Source of the DNA: CAXNKH01 sp049296795
Lineage (GTDB): Bacteria > Pseudomonadota > Gammaproteobacteria > Burkholderiales > Burkholderiaceae_C
Assembly (NCBI GenBank): GCA_049296795.1
Contig: JBAQTC010000042.1
Span: 84,415-148,414, forward strand
Reading direction: 5' to 3'
Length of the DNA: 64,000 nt
Within the stretch, counting starts at the first letter, position 1. Each line of letters begins with the position of its first letter. This document shows positions 40,340 through 49,213 of this stretch, in pieces. Position numbers and translations under genes: made by a program. The notes beneath the pieces were generated by a model, which saw nothing but the letters and a program-made list of their open reading frames with translations, did not search any database and was not told the DNA's origin.

Positions 40340-41716
40340 ATGATTCTCGATCAACTTGCCGCCGAGGTGGCCCAACTCAGCCGCCGACCCCTGCCGCAGG
40401 AAGTTTTGCATCACGCCAAGCGTGCGGTGCTGGACTGGTTTGCTTGCGTTTTCCCCGGCAGCACGATGGCGCCGACGCCGCAACTGGTGGCGGCCCAGTG
40501 TGATGAGTTGGGCGTGGGCCGCTCCACTGTGTTGGGCTATGGCCAAACCGCTTTCCCCGCCACAGCAGCCTGGATCAACGGCAGTGCGGCCCACGCTGCC
40601 GAGTTCGACGATATTTTTCGTGACGCCGTTTACCACCCCGGTTGTCCCACCGTGGCCGCCGCTTTGGCGCTGGCGCAAGATCGCCATGCCAGTGGCGAGG
40701 CCTTGTTGCGCTCGGTGATCGCCGGCTACGAAATTTCAACCCGGGTAGGCGCTGCGGTGCAGCCGGCGCACTACCGGTTTTTCCACACTACCGGAACAGC
40801 CGGTTGCCTGGGCGGGGCGGCAGCCGGCGCGCTGTTGGTCGCACCGGGCAGCGCCCAGGTAGCGCTGCACGCGATGGCCAATGCCAGCACGTTTGCTTCA
40901 GGCCTGCAACAGGCTTTTCGCTCTGATGCCATGACCAAAGCCTTGCATGGCGGTCACGCCGCCATGGTCGGCGTGCAAGCGGCCCAGGGCGCCAGTGCTG
41001 GCGTCACCGGGGTGCGCGACATGCTCGAAGGCGCAGCCGGTTTTGGTGCGGCATTGGGCGGCTCTGCGCGCTGGGAACGCGCCACCGAGGGCCTGGGTCA
41101 GCGCTACAACATCATGGCCATCACGCAAAAAAACCATGGTTGTTGCGGCCACACGTTTGCGGCTATCGACGCGGCCTTGGTTCTGGTGCAGCAGTACGCA
41201 CTGAGCGCGCAGGACATTGCAGCGATTCGGATACAGACCTACCAAGTCGCGCTCGATGTCACCGCTAACGCGACACCCGTCGGCGCTTTTGAGGCGCGCT
41301 TCAGCTTGCCCTATGTGGTGTGTCATGCCATCGTTCATGGCTCGGTGCGCTTGGCCGCTTTCGAGCCCGAGCGATTGAACGATCTTCGCGTGCGTCGTCT
41401 GATGACCCAAGTCGAGTTGCAAGCCGATCCGGCACTCAGCGCAGCTTTTCCCGGCCAGCGTGCGGCCAAGGTGGAATTCGTTTTGCATGACGGACGTCGC
41501 CTCAGCCATTTCGCGCCCTATCGTCGCGGCGACCCCGAGTCGCCGCTGTCAGACCAGGAGCTGTCGGATAAGTTCATGGAACTGGTGGCACCGGTCTGTG
41601 GCAGCCCGGCTGCGAAAACCTTGCTGGCGCAATGCTGGCAACTCGAACACCTCACCGTGGACGAACTCGAACTCCCGTCCTTTGCGTCTTCCTCTGTTTC
41701 AGGTCAACCCGCATGA
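40340..41716 (+). CDS. MmgE/PrpD-family protein
   Basis: 458 residues. AKRAVLDWFACVFPGSTMAP, NGSAAHAAEFDDIF, HPGCPTVAAALALA and KNHGCCGHTFAAIDA are the family hallmarks (2-methylcitrate dehydratase, cis-aconitate decarboxylase, iminodisuccinate epimerase). It probably dehydrates, decarboxylates or epimerises a dicarboxylate/tricarboxylate taken up via the divergent Bug receptor. Overlaps the acyl-CoA dehydrogenase start by ATGA. Confidence 0.92.
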   Translation: MILDQLAAEVAQLSRRPLPQEVLHHAKRAVLDWFACVFPGSTMAPTPQLVAAQCDELGVGRSTVLGYGQTAFPATAAWINGSAAHAAEFDDIFRDAVYHPGCPTVAAALALAQDRHASGEALLRSVIAGYEISTRVGAAVQPAHYRFFHTTGTAGCLGGAAAGALLVAPGSAQVALHAMANASTFASGLQQAFRSDAMTKALHGGHAAMVGVQAAQGASAGVTGVRDMLEGAAGFGAALGGSARWERATEGLGQRYNIMAITQKNHGCCGHTFAAIDAALVLVQQYALSAQDIAAIRIQTYQVALDVTANATPVGAFEARFSLPYVVCHAIVHGSVRLAAFEPERLNDLRVRRLMTQVELQADPALSAAFPGQRAAKVEFVLHDGRRLSHFAPYRRGDPESPLSDQELSDKFMELVAPVCGSPAAKTLLAQCWQLEHLTVDELELPSFASSSVSGQPA

Positions 41717-42876
41717 ACTTTCAACTCAGTCCCGAACAACGCGATTTCCAGGACAGCGTCCTGCGGTTTGCCAACAAGCACTTGCGTTCTGGCGCCTTGG
41801 CGCGTGCGCACGACCCGGCTTACCCGCACGATGTAGCGCGGCTCATGGCGCAGCAAGGCTTGCTCGGCATCACCGTGGCCGAGGCCGACGGGGGGCAGGG
41901 CGGCAGCTTGATGGACGCGGTGCTGGCGATCGAGGCCGTGGCCTCGGTCTGCCCGCGCAGCGCTGACGTGGTGCAGGCTGGCAATTTCGGCGCGATTCGG
42001 GTGTTGGCGCAGTACGGCTCGGCCGAGCAAAAACAAGGCGTGTTGCGCCGCTTGTTGGCGGGCGAAGCTTTGATTGCCGTTGGCATGACCGAGCCCGACG
42101 CCGGTTCGGCCGTGACCGAACTCAGCACCTCGGCCACGCCCGAAGGCGAAGGCTACCGCATCAACGGCAGCAAGGTGTTCACCACCCACGGCCCGCACGC
42201 CGATGTGATCCTGGCCTATGTGCGCTTTGGCCCGGGCGTCGGCGGCATTGGCTCGGTGTTGATCGACACCCGCACGCCCGGGGTGCGCATCGGCCAGCGT
42301 TCTCACTTCATGTCGGGCGAAGAGTGGGCCGAGATTTTTTTCGACAACGTGCTAATCAGCGCTTCGCAAGTGGTGCTGAAGGAAGGCGGTTTCAAAAAAC
42401 AAATGGCCGGTTTCAACGTCGAGCGCCTGGGCAACACGGCTCGCTCGCTGGCCCTGGGTCGTTACGCATTTGAAGCTGCGCGCCAATGGGCGTTGCAACG
42501 CCAGCAGTTTGGTCGTTTGTTGTGCGAGTTCCAGGGCCTGCAGTGGAAGTTTGCCGACATGAAAATCAAGCTCGATGCCGGCCAGTTGCTGCTGTACCGC
42601 GCCGCCGCCAATGCGGATAGCGGTTTGCCTTCGCCCGAAGAAACTGCCATTGCCAAAGCCTTTTGCAACCAAGCCGGGTTTGATGTGGCCAACGAAGCGC
42701 TGCAAGTCATGGGCGCCTTGGGTTACAGCCAGGAGATCTTGGTCGAGTATTGCTTGCGCCGCTGCCGGGGCTGGATGATTGCCGGGGGCTCGATTGAAAT
42801 CCTGAAAAACCGCATTGCCGAAGCCGTGTTCGAGCGCAGTTTTCCACAGCGCCCAGCCGCCAGCAGAAGCAATTGA
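41713..42876 (+). CDS. Acyl-CoA dehydrogenase
   Basis: 387 residues from the ATG in the preceding stop; a longer frame starting upstream would add 27 residues out of family. VGMTEPDAGSAVTELSTSA is the FAD motif, FNVERLGNTARSLALGRYAF carries the Glu of the isovaleryl type, QRQQFGRLLCEFQ follows, and the C-terminus is MGALGYSQEILVEYCLRRCR, WMIAGGSIEILKNRIAE. It oxidises an acyl-CoA made from the MmgE/PrpD product, presumably. Confidence 0.93.
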   Translation: MNFQLSPEQRDFQDSVLRFANKHLRSGALARAHDPAYPHDVARLMAQQGLLGITVAEADGGQGGSLMDAVLAIEAVASVCPRSADVVQAGNFGAIRVLAQYGSAEQKQGVLRRLLAGEALIAVGMTEPDAGSAVTELSTSATPEGEGYRINGSKVFTTHGPHADVILAYVRFGPGVGGIGSVLIDTRTPGVRIGQRSHFMSGEEWAEIFFDNVLISASQVVLKEGGFKKQMAGFNVERLGNTARSLALGRYAFEAARQWALQRQQFGRLLCEFQGLQWKFADMKIKLDAGQLLLYRAAANADSGLPSPEETAIAKAFCNQAGFDVANEALQVMGALGYSQEILVEYCLRRCRGWMIAGGSIEILKNRIAEAVFERSFPQRPAASRSN

Positions 42877-42977
42877 TGGACTAAGGGTTTCTACCCCCCC
42901 CCGTTTCTTGGCCCGGGGCTGGCACCTTCCCTTAAGATGAGGATGACGCGAATTTACAGTTAAATCCGAAAAAATCG

Positions 42978-44123
42978 ATGCCCGCTTTAGACCTGCGCAC
43001 TGTCTTGCTGACCGTTACCCTGTTCACCTTGGTGATGGGTTTGGTCCAGTTCTATTTTTACCGCGTGCACCGCCAGCGCGTCGCGGGTCTGGGCTGGTTA
43101 ACCGCAGCGCCGCTTTTGAGCAGTGTGGCGACGATTGTCTTTAGCCTGCGAGGGATCTGGTCAGATTGGCTGACTGTGGTGGGGGCCAATGCCGTGCTTC
43201 TATTCGCTTGGGCCGCTTGGTACTGGGGCATCCAGCAGTTCTATGGGCAGCGGCCAAGCTACGGGCGCTGGCTGAGCCTTATCGTTTTGTGGCCCGGCCT
43301 GGTGTTGGGCGGCGCCTTGGCCATCGAACTGGCGTTTGAATGGCGTGGGGCGCTTAATGTTGCGATGTATGGCACGGTGATGCTGGTCATGGCGCGCCTG
43401 TTGTGGAGCCACAGGGCAAACTCTTTTTCTGTGGTTTACCTGATTAGCGTGTTGGTCGTGATGGCCGGTCTGACCTATTTTCGAACTGGACAGTATTTTT
43501 TCGTGAAAAACATCGACATTTTCGACACAAGTATATTGAACTCGGTTTGGCTAGTCAGCTTTGCCAGCTTGATGTGGTTGATGTCGCTGGGCCTGCTGAT
43601 GCTGCTGGCAGAGCGGCTGCGCGCCGAGGCCGAGTACGCGTCAATGCACGATTCGCTGACCGAGGTCTATATCCGGCGCGCATGGATGGAAAAGAGTGGC
43701 CAGGAACTGGCGCGCTGCCAGCGTCATGGTCGGCACATGGCCATGTTGATGCTGGACCTGGACCATTTCAGGGCGATCAACCAGAGTCTGGGTCATGTGC
43801 GGGCTGATGCGGTAGTGCTGGATTTGGTGGCGCGAACCCGGGCTTTGCTGGGCCCAGGCGACGTTCTCGGGCGACTCGGAGGCGAGGAGTTTGTGGTGCT
43901 GATGCCCGAGACCTTGCCGCCAGCGGCCCTTGAGTTGGCGGAACGTATTCGCCGCGAGATCGAGCAGCCCTCGCCCGGTTTGCCGCCTTACACCGTGAGC
44001 ATAGGCATTTCCTTCAACCTGCCGACAGACACCGATCCATTTCACATCCTGAGCCGGGCTGACTTGGCGATTTACCGCGCCAAACAGCGCGGTCGCAATC
44101 GGGTGGTGATGGGCGAGGATTAA
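42978..44123 (+). CDS. Membrane-bound diguanylate cyclase (GGDEF)
   Basis: 381 residues. The first 210 form six or seven membrane segments (for example TVLLTVTLFTLVMGLVQFYF). The GGDEF domain follows: DLDHFRAINQSLGHVRAD binds Mg and guanine, and GRLGGEEFVVLMPE is the signature (GGEEF, active form). The domain start, normally HDxLTGLxNRR, is HDSLTEVYIRRAW. No RxxD inhibitory site is obvious. The 100-bp gap upstream contains a C10 run and no clear promoter. Last three bases overlap the end of recJ. Confidence 0.92.
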   Translation: MPALDLRTVLLTVTLFTLVMGLVQFYFYRVHRQRVAGLGWLTAAPLLSSVATIVFSLRGIWSDWLTVVGANAVLLFAWAAWYWGIQQFYGQRPSYGRWLSLIVLWPGLVLGGALAIELAFEWRGALNVAMYGTVMLVMARLLWSHRANSFSVVYLISVLVVMAGLTYFRTGQYFFVKNIDIFDTSILNSVWLVSFASLMWLMSLGLLMLLAERLRAEAEYASMHDSLTEVYIRRAWMEKSGQELARCQRHGRHMAMLMLDLDHFRAINQSLGHVRADAVVLDLVARTRALLGPGDVLGRLGGEEFVVLMPETLPPAALELAERIRREIEQPSPGLPPYTVSIGISFNLPTDTDPFHILSRADLAIYRAKQRGRNRVVMGED

Positions 44124-45919
44124 ATTTGCGCGCCTTCGATCAGAAAGCGCAAGCGGCGCACGCCTTGCCATTCGTCGGCGTCGAGCCGAAACGCTAAAAC
44201 GACATGGCGCGGTAGCGGCTCGCTGTGACCAAACCAGATCGCATCGACCGGCTGACCCTGGTGTTTGAGTTTGAGCGCCAGGTGTTTTTCCCCCACTAAA
44301 CGTTGGGAAATCACTTCAACTTCCTCGCTGAACACGGGCGGGGCAAAGCCCTGGCCCCAGACTTCGCGCTGCAAACTGTCCACCAAGTCCACCCGTCGGT
44401 ACTGGGCCTCCAGCGGGCCGTCGCTGCTGAGTTGGCGCGCCAAGTCAGCCGGCGTCAGCCACTGTTGCGCTACCTCGGTCAAGGCCGCCTCAAACTGTTC
44501 GAACTGGTCTTCCTCCACGGTGCAGCCAGCGGCCATGGCGTGACCACCAAAGCGCAGGATCAAACCAGGATGGCGCTTGCTCATCAAGTCGAGCGCGTCG
44601 CGCAAATGAAAACCCGCCACTGAACGGCCCGAACCTTTGAGTTCGTGTTCCTTGCCCGGCGCAGCGCTGGCGGCAAACACAAACGTGGGGCGGTGCAGTT
44701 TGTCTTTCAAGCGCGAGGCCACGATGCCGACCACGCCTTCATGAAAATCCGGGTCGAACACGCAAATCGCCGGCGGTGCGGGTTCGCCCTCTTCAAACAG
44801 CGACTCGGCTAACAAAAAAGCCTGCTCGCGCATATCGCCTTCGATGTCGCGGCGTTCGCGGTTGATGCCGTCCAGCGCTTTGGCCAGTTCATCGGCGCGG
44901 CTTGCATCATCGGTCAGCAGGCATTCAATGCCCAGCGTCATGTCGGCCAAGCGTCCCGCAGCGTTGATGCGTGGGCCTAGCGCAAAACCAAAATCAAACG
45001 TGGTGGCGCTTGCGCTTTTGCGGCCGCACACGCTGAACAGGCTGGCCATGCCCGGCGGCAGTGCGCCCGCGCGCACCCGCTTCAGGCCTTGCGCCACCAA
45101 GCGGCGGTTGTTGGCGTCAAGCCGCACCACATCAGCCACCGTGCCCAGCGCCACCAGGGGCAAGAGTGTGTCGAGTTTCGGTTCGGGCTGGCGAGCTGGT
45201 ACCCCCACACTTGCCGCTTCGCGTGGTTCGCTGCCCCCCGAGGGGGCTGGCCCGCCTTGGGGCGGCACGGCGGCAGGCCGGGCATCAAACACACCGCGCT
45301 GGCGCAACTCGGCGCGCAAGGCCAGCAGCACATAAAACATGACGCCGACACCGGCGATGGACTTACTCTCAAAGCTGCAACCAGGCTGATTGGGGTTGAC
45401 GATGACATCGGCTTGCGGCAATTCGCTGGCGGGCAAATGGTGATCGGTGACCACAACCTGCAAACCCAGGTTGCGGGCCCGGGCCACGCCTTCCACGCTG
45501 GCGATGCCGTTGTCCACTGTGATCAGTACGTCGGCGCCGCTGTCTTTGACGCGCTGGGCAATCGGTGGCGTCAGGCCGTAACCGTCCACCACCCGATCGG
45601 GCACCAGGTAGCTGACGTGTTGGGCGCCGAGCAAGCGCAGACCGCGAACGGCGACGGCGCAGGCGCTGGCGCCATCGCAGTCGTAATCGGCCACGATGCA
45701 GAGTTTTTTGTTTTGCGCGATGGCGTCGGCCAGCAGGACGGCGGCTGGTTGCGCGCCCAACAGGGCAGTGGGTGGCAGCAGCCGCGCCAAGCCGTCGTCC
45801 AACTCGTCTTTGCTTTGCACGCCGCGCGCAGCAAATAGCCGTGCCAACAGCGGGTGGACACCGGATTGTTCCAAGGCCCAGACGGTGCGTGGCGGGACTT
45901 CACGGGGGACAATTTTCAT
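44120..45919 (-). CDS. recJ: Single-stranded-DNA 5'-3' exonuclease RecJ with a repeat-derived insertion
   Basis: 599 residues from the ATG (KIVPREVPPRTVW). DHH-phosphoesterase motifs: VADYDCDGASACA, ITVDNGIAS, VVTDHHLPA, then FALGPRINAAGRL and FGGHAMAAGCTVE in the DHHA1 part. Between RAELRQRGVF and DTLLPLVALGTVADV an extra segment rich in Pro/Gly/Ala (residues about 215-243) is encoded by a palindromic repeat. Acts in recombination and mismatch repair. Longer upstream frame is antisense to nothing conserved and not used. Confidence 0.94.
   Translation of the reverse strand: MKIVPREVPPRTVWALEQSGVHPLLARLFAARGVQSKDELDDGLARLLPPTALLGAQPAAVLLADAIAQNKKLCIVADYDCDGASACAVAVRGLRLLGAQHVSYLVPDRVVDGYGLTPPIAQRVKDSGADVLITVDNGIASVEGVARARNLGLQVVVTDHHLPASELPQADVIVNPNQPGCSFESKSIAGVGVMFYVLLALRAELRQRGVFDARPAAVPPQGGPAPSGGSEPREAASVGVPARQPEPKLDTLLPLVALGTVADVVRLDANNRRLVAQGLKRVRAGALPPGMASLFSVCGRKSASATTFDFGFALGPRINAAGRLADMTLGIECLLTDDASRADELAKALDGINRERRDIEGDMREQAFLLAESLFEEGEPAPPAICVFDPDFHEGVVGIVASRLKDKLHRPTFVFAASAAPGKEHELKGSGRSVAGFHLRDALDLMSKRHPGLILRFGGHAMAAGCTVEEDQFEQFEAALTEVAQQWLTPADLARQLSSDGPLEAQYRRVDLVDSLQREVWGQGFAPPVFSEEVEVISQRLVGEKHLALKLKHQGQPVDAIWFGHSEPLPRHVVLAFRLDADEWQGVRRLRFLIEGAQI
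45190..45276. repeat. Comamonadaceae-type palindromic repeat inside recJ
   Basis: Contains GCCCCCCGAGGGGGC and GGCCCGCCTTGGGGCGGC flanked by TTCGCGTGGTTCGCTG. I recall this pattern as a dispersed repeat of Acidovorax/Polaromonas-like genomes. Its length keeps the recJ frame open. No second copy was noticed in this window. Confidence 0.6.
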
Positions 45920-46878
45920 AGGGAATCCAGCTGCTGGGTCAGCGACGTTCGACTGAAAAAGTATTTTGCACGTGCCAGCCAGGGGTTGGCGGGCGCACCA
46001 TAAGTCTGGGCGTTGCGCTCGCCGCACAGCGTCAGGCCGGCGCGCGTTGGCGTTTGGTCCACGGCGCGCAGCAAGTCAGCGCACGCTGTGGCATCCAGGG
46101 TTTCCCAAGCTTGAGCCCAAGCTGGCCAGTCCTGGCGCAGCGCGGCATCGGCCAGGGCGCGCGGTACCTGCGGGGCATCGACTGCGGCTTGGCTTGTCGC
46201 AGGACGAACTGCAGGCAGGGAGCCGCTGCCGCTGAGCCAAAAGCTGTTGACCGGTATTTTTCCTTGCGTCAAGCGCAGCTCGTTGACCGGGTGGGTATAG
46301 AGCAGCATTTGCATTTCGTTTTGCAAGCGTCGCAGCACACTGGCTGCCGCACCACGCGGCAGCCAGTCAGACGGGTCGTGGCCGATCACGCGGTCGAGCG
46401 AGGCGCTGGCCAAGTCGTTGAAGCGTTCGCTGCGCGCCAACCAGCAAGTCGGGTTGGCGTAGCGCAAGTGAATGCCGTCTTCTTCAAAATATGGCTGCAT
46501 GGCAGCCAGCAACGCGCGGGATTCCGATTCCTGTAAGCCCAATGCGGCGGGCGGGTCCATGTGCATCTGGTCGCGCCCAACCTGCCAATGGCAGGGCGTG
46601 ATCCAGCCCCAAGCTGCCCCTGCCGCGCTTGTCCCGTCTGGCAGTTCTGGTTGGCCTTGGTTGGCGGCCCAGGCAATCAGACCGTCGGCAGCGCTTAGCC
46701 CAAGCCAGTGAGCCAGCACCCGTTCGTGCGGCGGCGACAGGCTGTCGCTCGTACCGGTATCGCGCTCAGTGGGCTGCAGGCGGGAAAGCAGGCGCTGCAG
46801 ATGCGGCAGTCGCAGCTCGCGCAGCAGCGCCTGGGCTTGAGGGTCAAGGCAGGCGGCAAAGGGAATCAACAGGTGCAT
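45916..46878 (-). CDS. RpfE-like conserved protein next to recJ
   Basis: 320 residues. HLLIPFAACLDPQAQALLRE, PPHERVLAHWLGLSA, GLIAWAA, WGWITPCHWQVGRDQMHM, and NSFWLSGSGSLP are conserved-looking blocks. Position directly upstream of recJ with a 4-bp overlap matches rpfE of Xanthomonas and a burkholderial conserved hypothetical also related to cofactor-independent phosphoglycerate mutases. Biochemical role unknown. The start chosen is the Met that leaves a 63-bp divergent gap to the Lol gene. Confidence 0.7.
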   Translation of the reverse strand: MHLLIPFAACLDPQAQALLRELRLPHLQRLLSRLQPTERDTGTSDSLSPPHERVLAHWLGLSAADGLIAWAANQGQPELPDGTSAAGAAWGWITPCHWQVGRDQMHMDPPAALGLQESESRALLAAMQPYFEEDGIHLRYANPTCWLARSERFNDLASASLDRVIGHDPSDWLPRGAAASVLRRLQNEMQMLLYTHPVNELRLTQGKIPVNSFWLSGSGSLPAVRPATSQAAVDAPQVPRALADAALRQDWPAWAQAWETLDATACADLLRAVDQTPTRAGLTLCGERNAQTYGAPANPWLARAKYFFSRTSLTQQLDSL

Positions 46879-46941
46879 GGCCAGATTGTCGGGGATGCCA
46901 CAATCGCCGTATTGAACCTGCGTGAACCTGGGTCTAGAACG

Positions 46942-48198
46942 ATGCAACTTCCTTACGAACTCATTTTGGGCTGGCGTTACACGCGGGCCGGGCGTGCTAC
47001 GCGGCGTAACGGTTTTATCTCGTTCATTTCGGGCGTATCGATGCTGGGCATTGCGTTGGGCGTGGCGGCGCTGATCATTGTGCTCAGCGTGATGAACGGC
47101 TTTCAAAAAGAAGTGCGCGACCGGATGCTGAGCGTGGTCTCGCACATCGAAATTTTTGCACCGCATGGCCAAGCCTTGCCGGATTTGGGTCGCACGCTGG
47201 CCCAAGCGCGCGCCACAGCGCAGGTCGTCGGTGCTGCGCCCTTCATTGCCACCCAAGCCCTGTTGGCGCGCGGCGAAGAAATGAAGGGCGCGATGGTGCG
47301 TGGTATCGATCCGGCGCTCGAGCCCGATGTCACTGAACTGGCGGACTCGTTGAAAACCAGCGTGCTAACGCGACTCATCCCCGGTGAGTTCGGTGTGGTG
47401 TTGGGCAATGAGCTGGCCCGCTCGCTGGGGGCTCAAGCGGGTGACAAGGTGACGCTGGTGGCCCCCAGTGGCCAGGTAACGCCTGCGGGTGTGGTGCCGC
47501 GCCTCAAGCAAGTGACCGTGGTCGGAACCTTTGATTCCGGCCATTACGAGTACGACTCGGCACTGCTCATGATGCACAGCGAGGATGCGGCCAAAATTTT
47601 CCGGCTCGAAGGCCCGACCGGCATTCGTCTCAAATTGACCGACTTGCACCAAGCGCGAGCCGTCGCGCAGGATCTCGCACACAAGCTGTCGGGTGATTTG
47701 TTGATTCGCGACTGGACGCGGCAAAACCGAACCTGGTTTGCTGCCGTGCAGTTGGAAAAACGCATGATGTTCATCATCCTGACCTTGATCGTTGCGGTGG
47801 CCGCTTTCAACCTGGTCAGCACCTTGGTGATGACGGTGACCGACAAGCAATCCGACATCGCCATTTTGCGCACCCTGGGCGCCAGTCCGGCCAGCATCAT
47901 GGGGGTGTTTGTGGTGCAGGGGGCGCTGGTGGGTGTGATCGGAACCCTGACCGGTTTGGCGCTCGGTCTGGGCGTCGCGCTCCATATCGACGTGCTGGTT
48001 CCGGCGCTCGAGCAGCTGTTGGGGGCGAGTTTCTTGCCGCGCGATATTTACCTGATCAGCCGCATGCCAAGCGACCCACAAAGCGGCGACATCGTGCCGA
48101 TCACCATGATTTCGCTGTTGCTGGCTTTTGTCGCCACGCTCTACCCGAGCTGGCGCGCCAGCCGCATCAAGCCCGCGGAGGCACTGCGCTATGAGTGA
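46942..48198 (+). CDS. lolC: Lipoprotein-releasing ABC transporter permease (LolC/LolE)
   Basis: 418 residues. YELILGWRYTRAGRATRRNG and FISFISGVSMLGIALGVAAL form the N-terminal tail and first membrane helix; SVMNGFQKEVRDRMLSV starts the periplasmic MacB-like domain; the last three helices include FNLVSTLVMTVTDKQSDIAI, LRTLGASPASIMGVF. In betaproteobacteria one LolC/E homologue usually serves both roles. It releases outer-membrane lipoproteins to LolA. Overlaps the ATPase gene by 8 bp. Confidence 0.95.
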   Translation: MQLPYELILGWRYTRAGRATRRNGFISFISGVSMLGIALGVAALIIVLSVMNGFQKEVRDRMLSVVSHIEIFAPHGQALPDLGRTLAQARATAQVVGAAPFIATQALLARGEEMKGAMVRGIDPALEPDVTELADSLKTSVLTRLIPGEFGVVLGNELARSLGAQAGDKVTLVAPSGQVTPAGVVPRLKQVTVVGTFDSGHYEYDSALLMMHSEDAAKIFRLEGPTGIRLKLTDLHQARAVAQDLAHKLSGDLLIRDWTRQNRTWFAAVQLEKRMMFIILTLIVAVAAFNLVSTLVMTVTDKQSDIAILRTLGASPASIMGVFVVQGALVGVIGTLTGLALGLGVALHIDVLVPALEQLLGASFLPRDIYLISRMPSDPQSGDIVPITMISLLLAFVATLYPSWRASRIKPAEALRYE

Positions 48199-48970
48199 AA
48201 TCAATCCCGCGCTTGTCGCTTCACATACTGCGCTTTCTCCAGCGAGTACGGTCATCAGCATAGGGTCGACCGGCACCGATGTGGTGCTCAGCGCCCACGG
48301 TCTGAGCAAGCGCTTTCACGAAGGACAGCTCGACGTCACGGTGCTGCAAAACATTGATTTGCAAGTCCACCAAGGTGAAACTGTCGCCATCGTCGGCGCT
48401 TCGGGTTCGGGCAAAAGCACGCTGCTGCACTTGCTGGGCGGACTGGACGCACCAACGAGCGGCGTGGTGCAACTCAAGGGGCAAGACCTGGCCACCGCCT
48501 CGGCCGCGCAGCAAGGTGTGCTGCGCAATCGCCACCTTGGTTTTGTCTACCAATTCCATCACCTGTTGCCCGAATTTACGGCCTTGGATAACGTGGCCAT
48601 GCCTTTGTGGATTCGGCGTCAGAGCCACGCCCAAGCTGCGTTGGTGGCTCAGGCCATGCTGGCTGCCGTTGGACTGCAAGACCGTCTGCAGCATCGTCCG
48701 TCCGAACTCTCCGGCGGCGAGCGCCAGCGGGTGGCCATCGCACGCGCGCTGGTGACCCAGCCCGCTTGCGTGCTGGCCGACGAGCCCACCGGCAACCTCG
48801 ACCGCAGCAGCGCAGCCGGCGTGTTTGATCTGATGTTGCGGCTGGCCCACGAGCAGGGAACGGCTTTCATTGTGGTCAGTCACGATGAAACTTTGGCTGC
48901 GCGCTGTGATCGCCAGTTGCATTTGTCGGGTGGTCGATTGCATGGTCGTGGCGCGGATCCAGCGCCATGA
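48191..48970 (+). CDS. lolD: Lipoprotein-releasing ABC transporter ATP-binding protein LolD
   Basis: 259 residues. Walker A GASGSGKSTLLHLLG, Q-loop YQFHHLLPEFT, signature LSGGERQRVAIARAL, Walker B VLADEPTGNLD and switch His VVSHD. An N-terminal tail of about 30 residues precedes the ATPase domain. Works with the permease just upstream; the next gene starts within its stop codon. Confidence 0.96.
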   Translation: MSEINPALVASHTALSPASTVISIGSTGTDVVLSAHGLSKRFHEGQLDVTVLQNIDLQVHQGETVAIVGASGSGKSTLLHLLGGLDAPTSGVVQLKGQDLATASAAQQGVLRNRHLGFVYQFHHLLPEFTALDNVAMPLWIRRQSHAQAALVAQAMLAAVGLQDRLQHRPSELSGGERQRVAIARALVTQPACVLADEPTGNLDRSSAAGVFDLMLRLAHEQGTAFIVVSHDETLAARCDRQLHLSGGRLHGRGADPAP

Positions 48971-49179
48971 GCGCTGACTTGGAACAACGCGTGACCGAGT
49001 TGGAAATCAAGGCCAGCTTTACGGAAGACCTGCTCGATCAACTCGATGCGGTCATCGTGCGTCAGCAAGCGCAAATTGAACTTTTGCTGCGTGAAATCGC
49101 GCGCTTGCAGCCGACCAGCGCGGTAGACAGCCCGGCCACTGCACGCAACCCCAGCGACGATTTACCGCCGCATTACTGA
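48967..49179 (+). CDS. slyX: SlyX family protein
   Basis: 70 residues. LEQRVTELEIKASFTEDLLD, QLDAVIVRQQAQIELLLREI is the heptad-repeat SlyX pattern and the short acidic tail ends DDLPPHY, the usual SlyX terminus. Function unproven in the family. Overlaps lolD by 4 bp. Confidence 0.93.
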   Translation: MSADLEQRVTELEIKASFTEDLLDQLDAVIVRQQAQIELLLREIARLQPTSAVDSPATARNPSDDLPPHY

Positions 49180-49213
49180 GGCCGCAGCTTGGAGCCGCAC
49201 CCCAGGGTGGCGC

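Noticed and set aside
42890..42905. Run of ten C residues between two genes
   Set aside because: Could be phase-variable in principle, but it is 80 bp from the next start, outside an evident promoter, and has no supporting context.
47365..48309. 314-codon minus-strand frame
   Set aside because: Antisense to lolC and the start of lolD; low-complexity His/Gln-rich composition.
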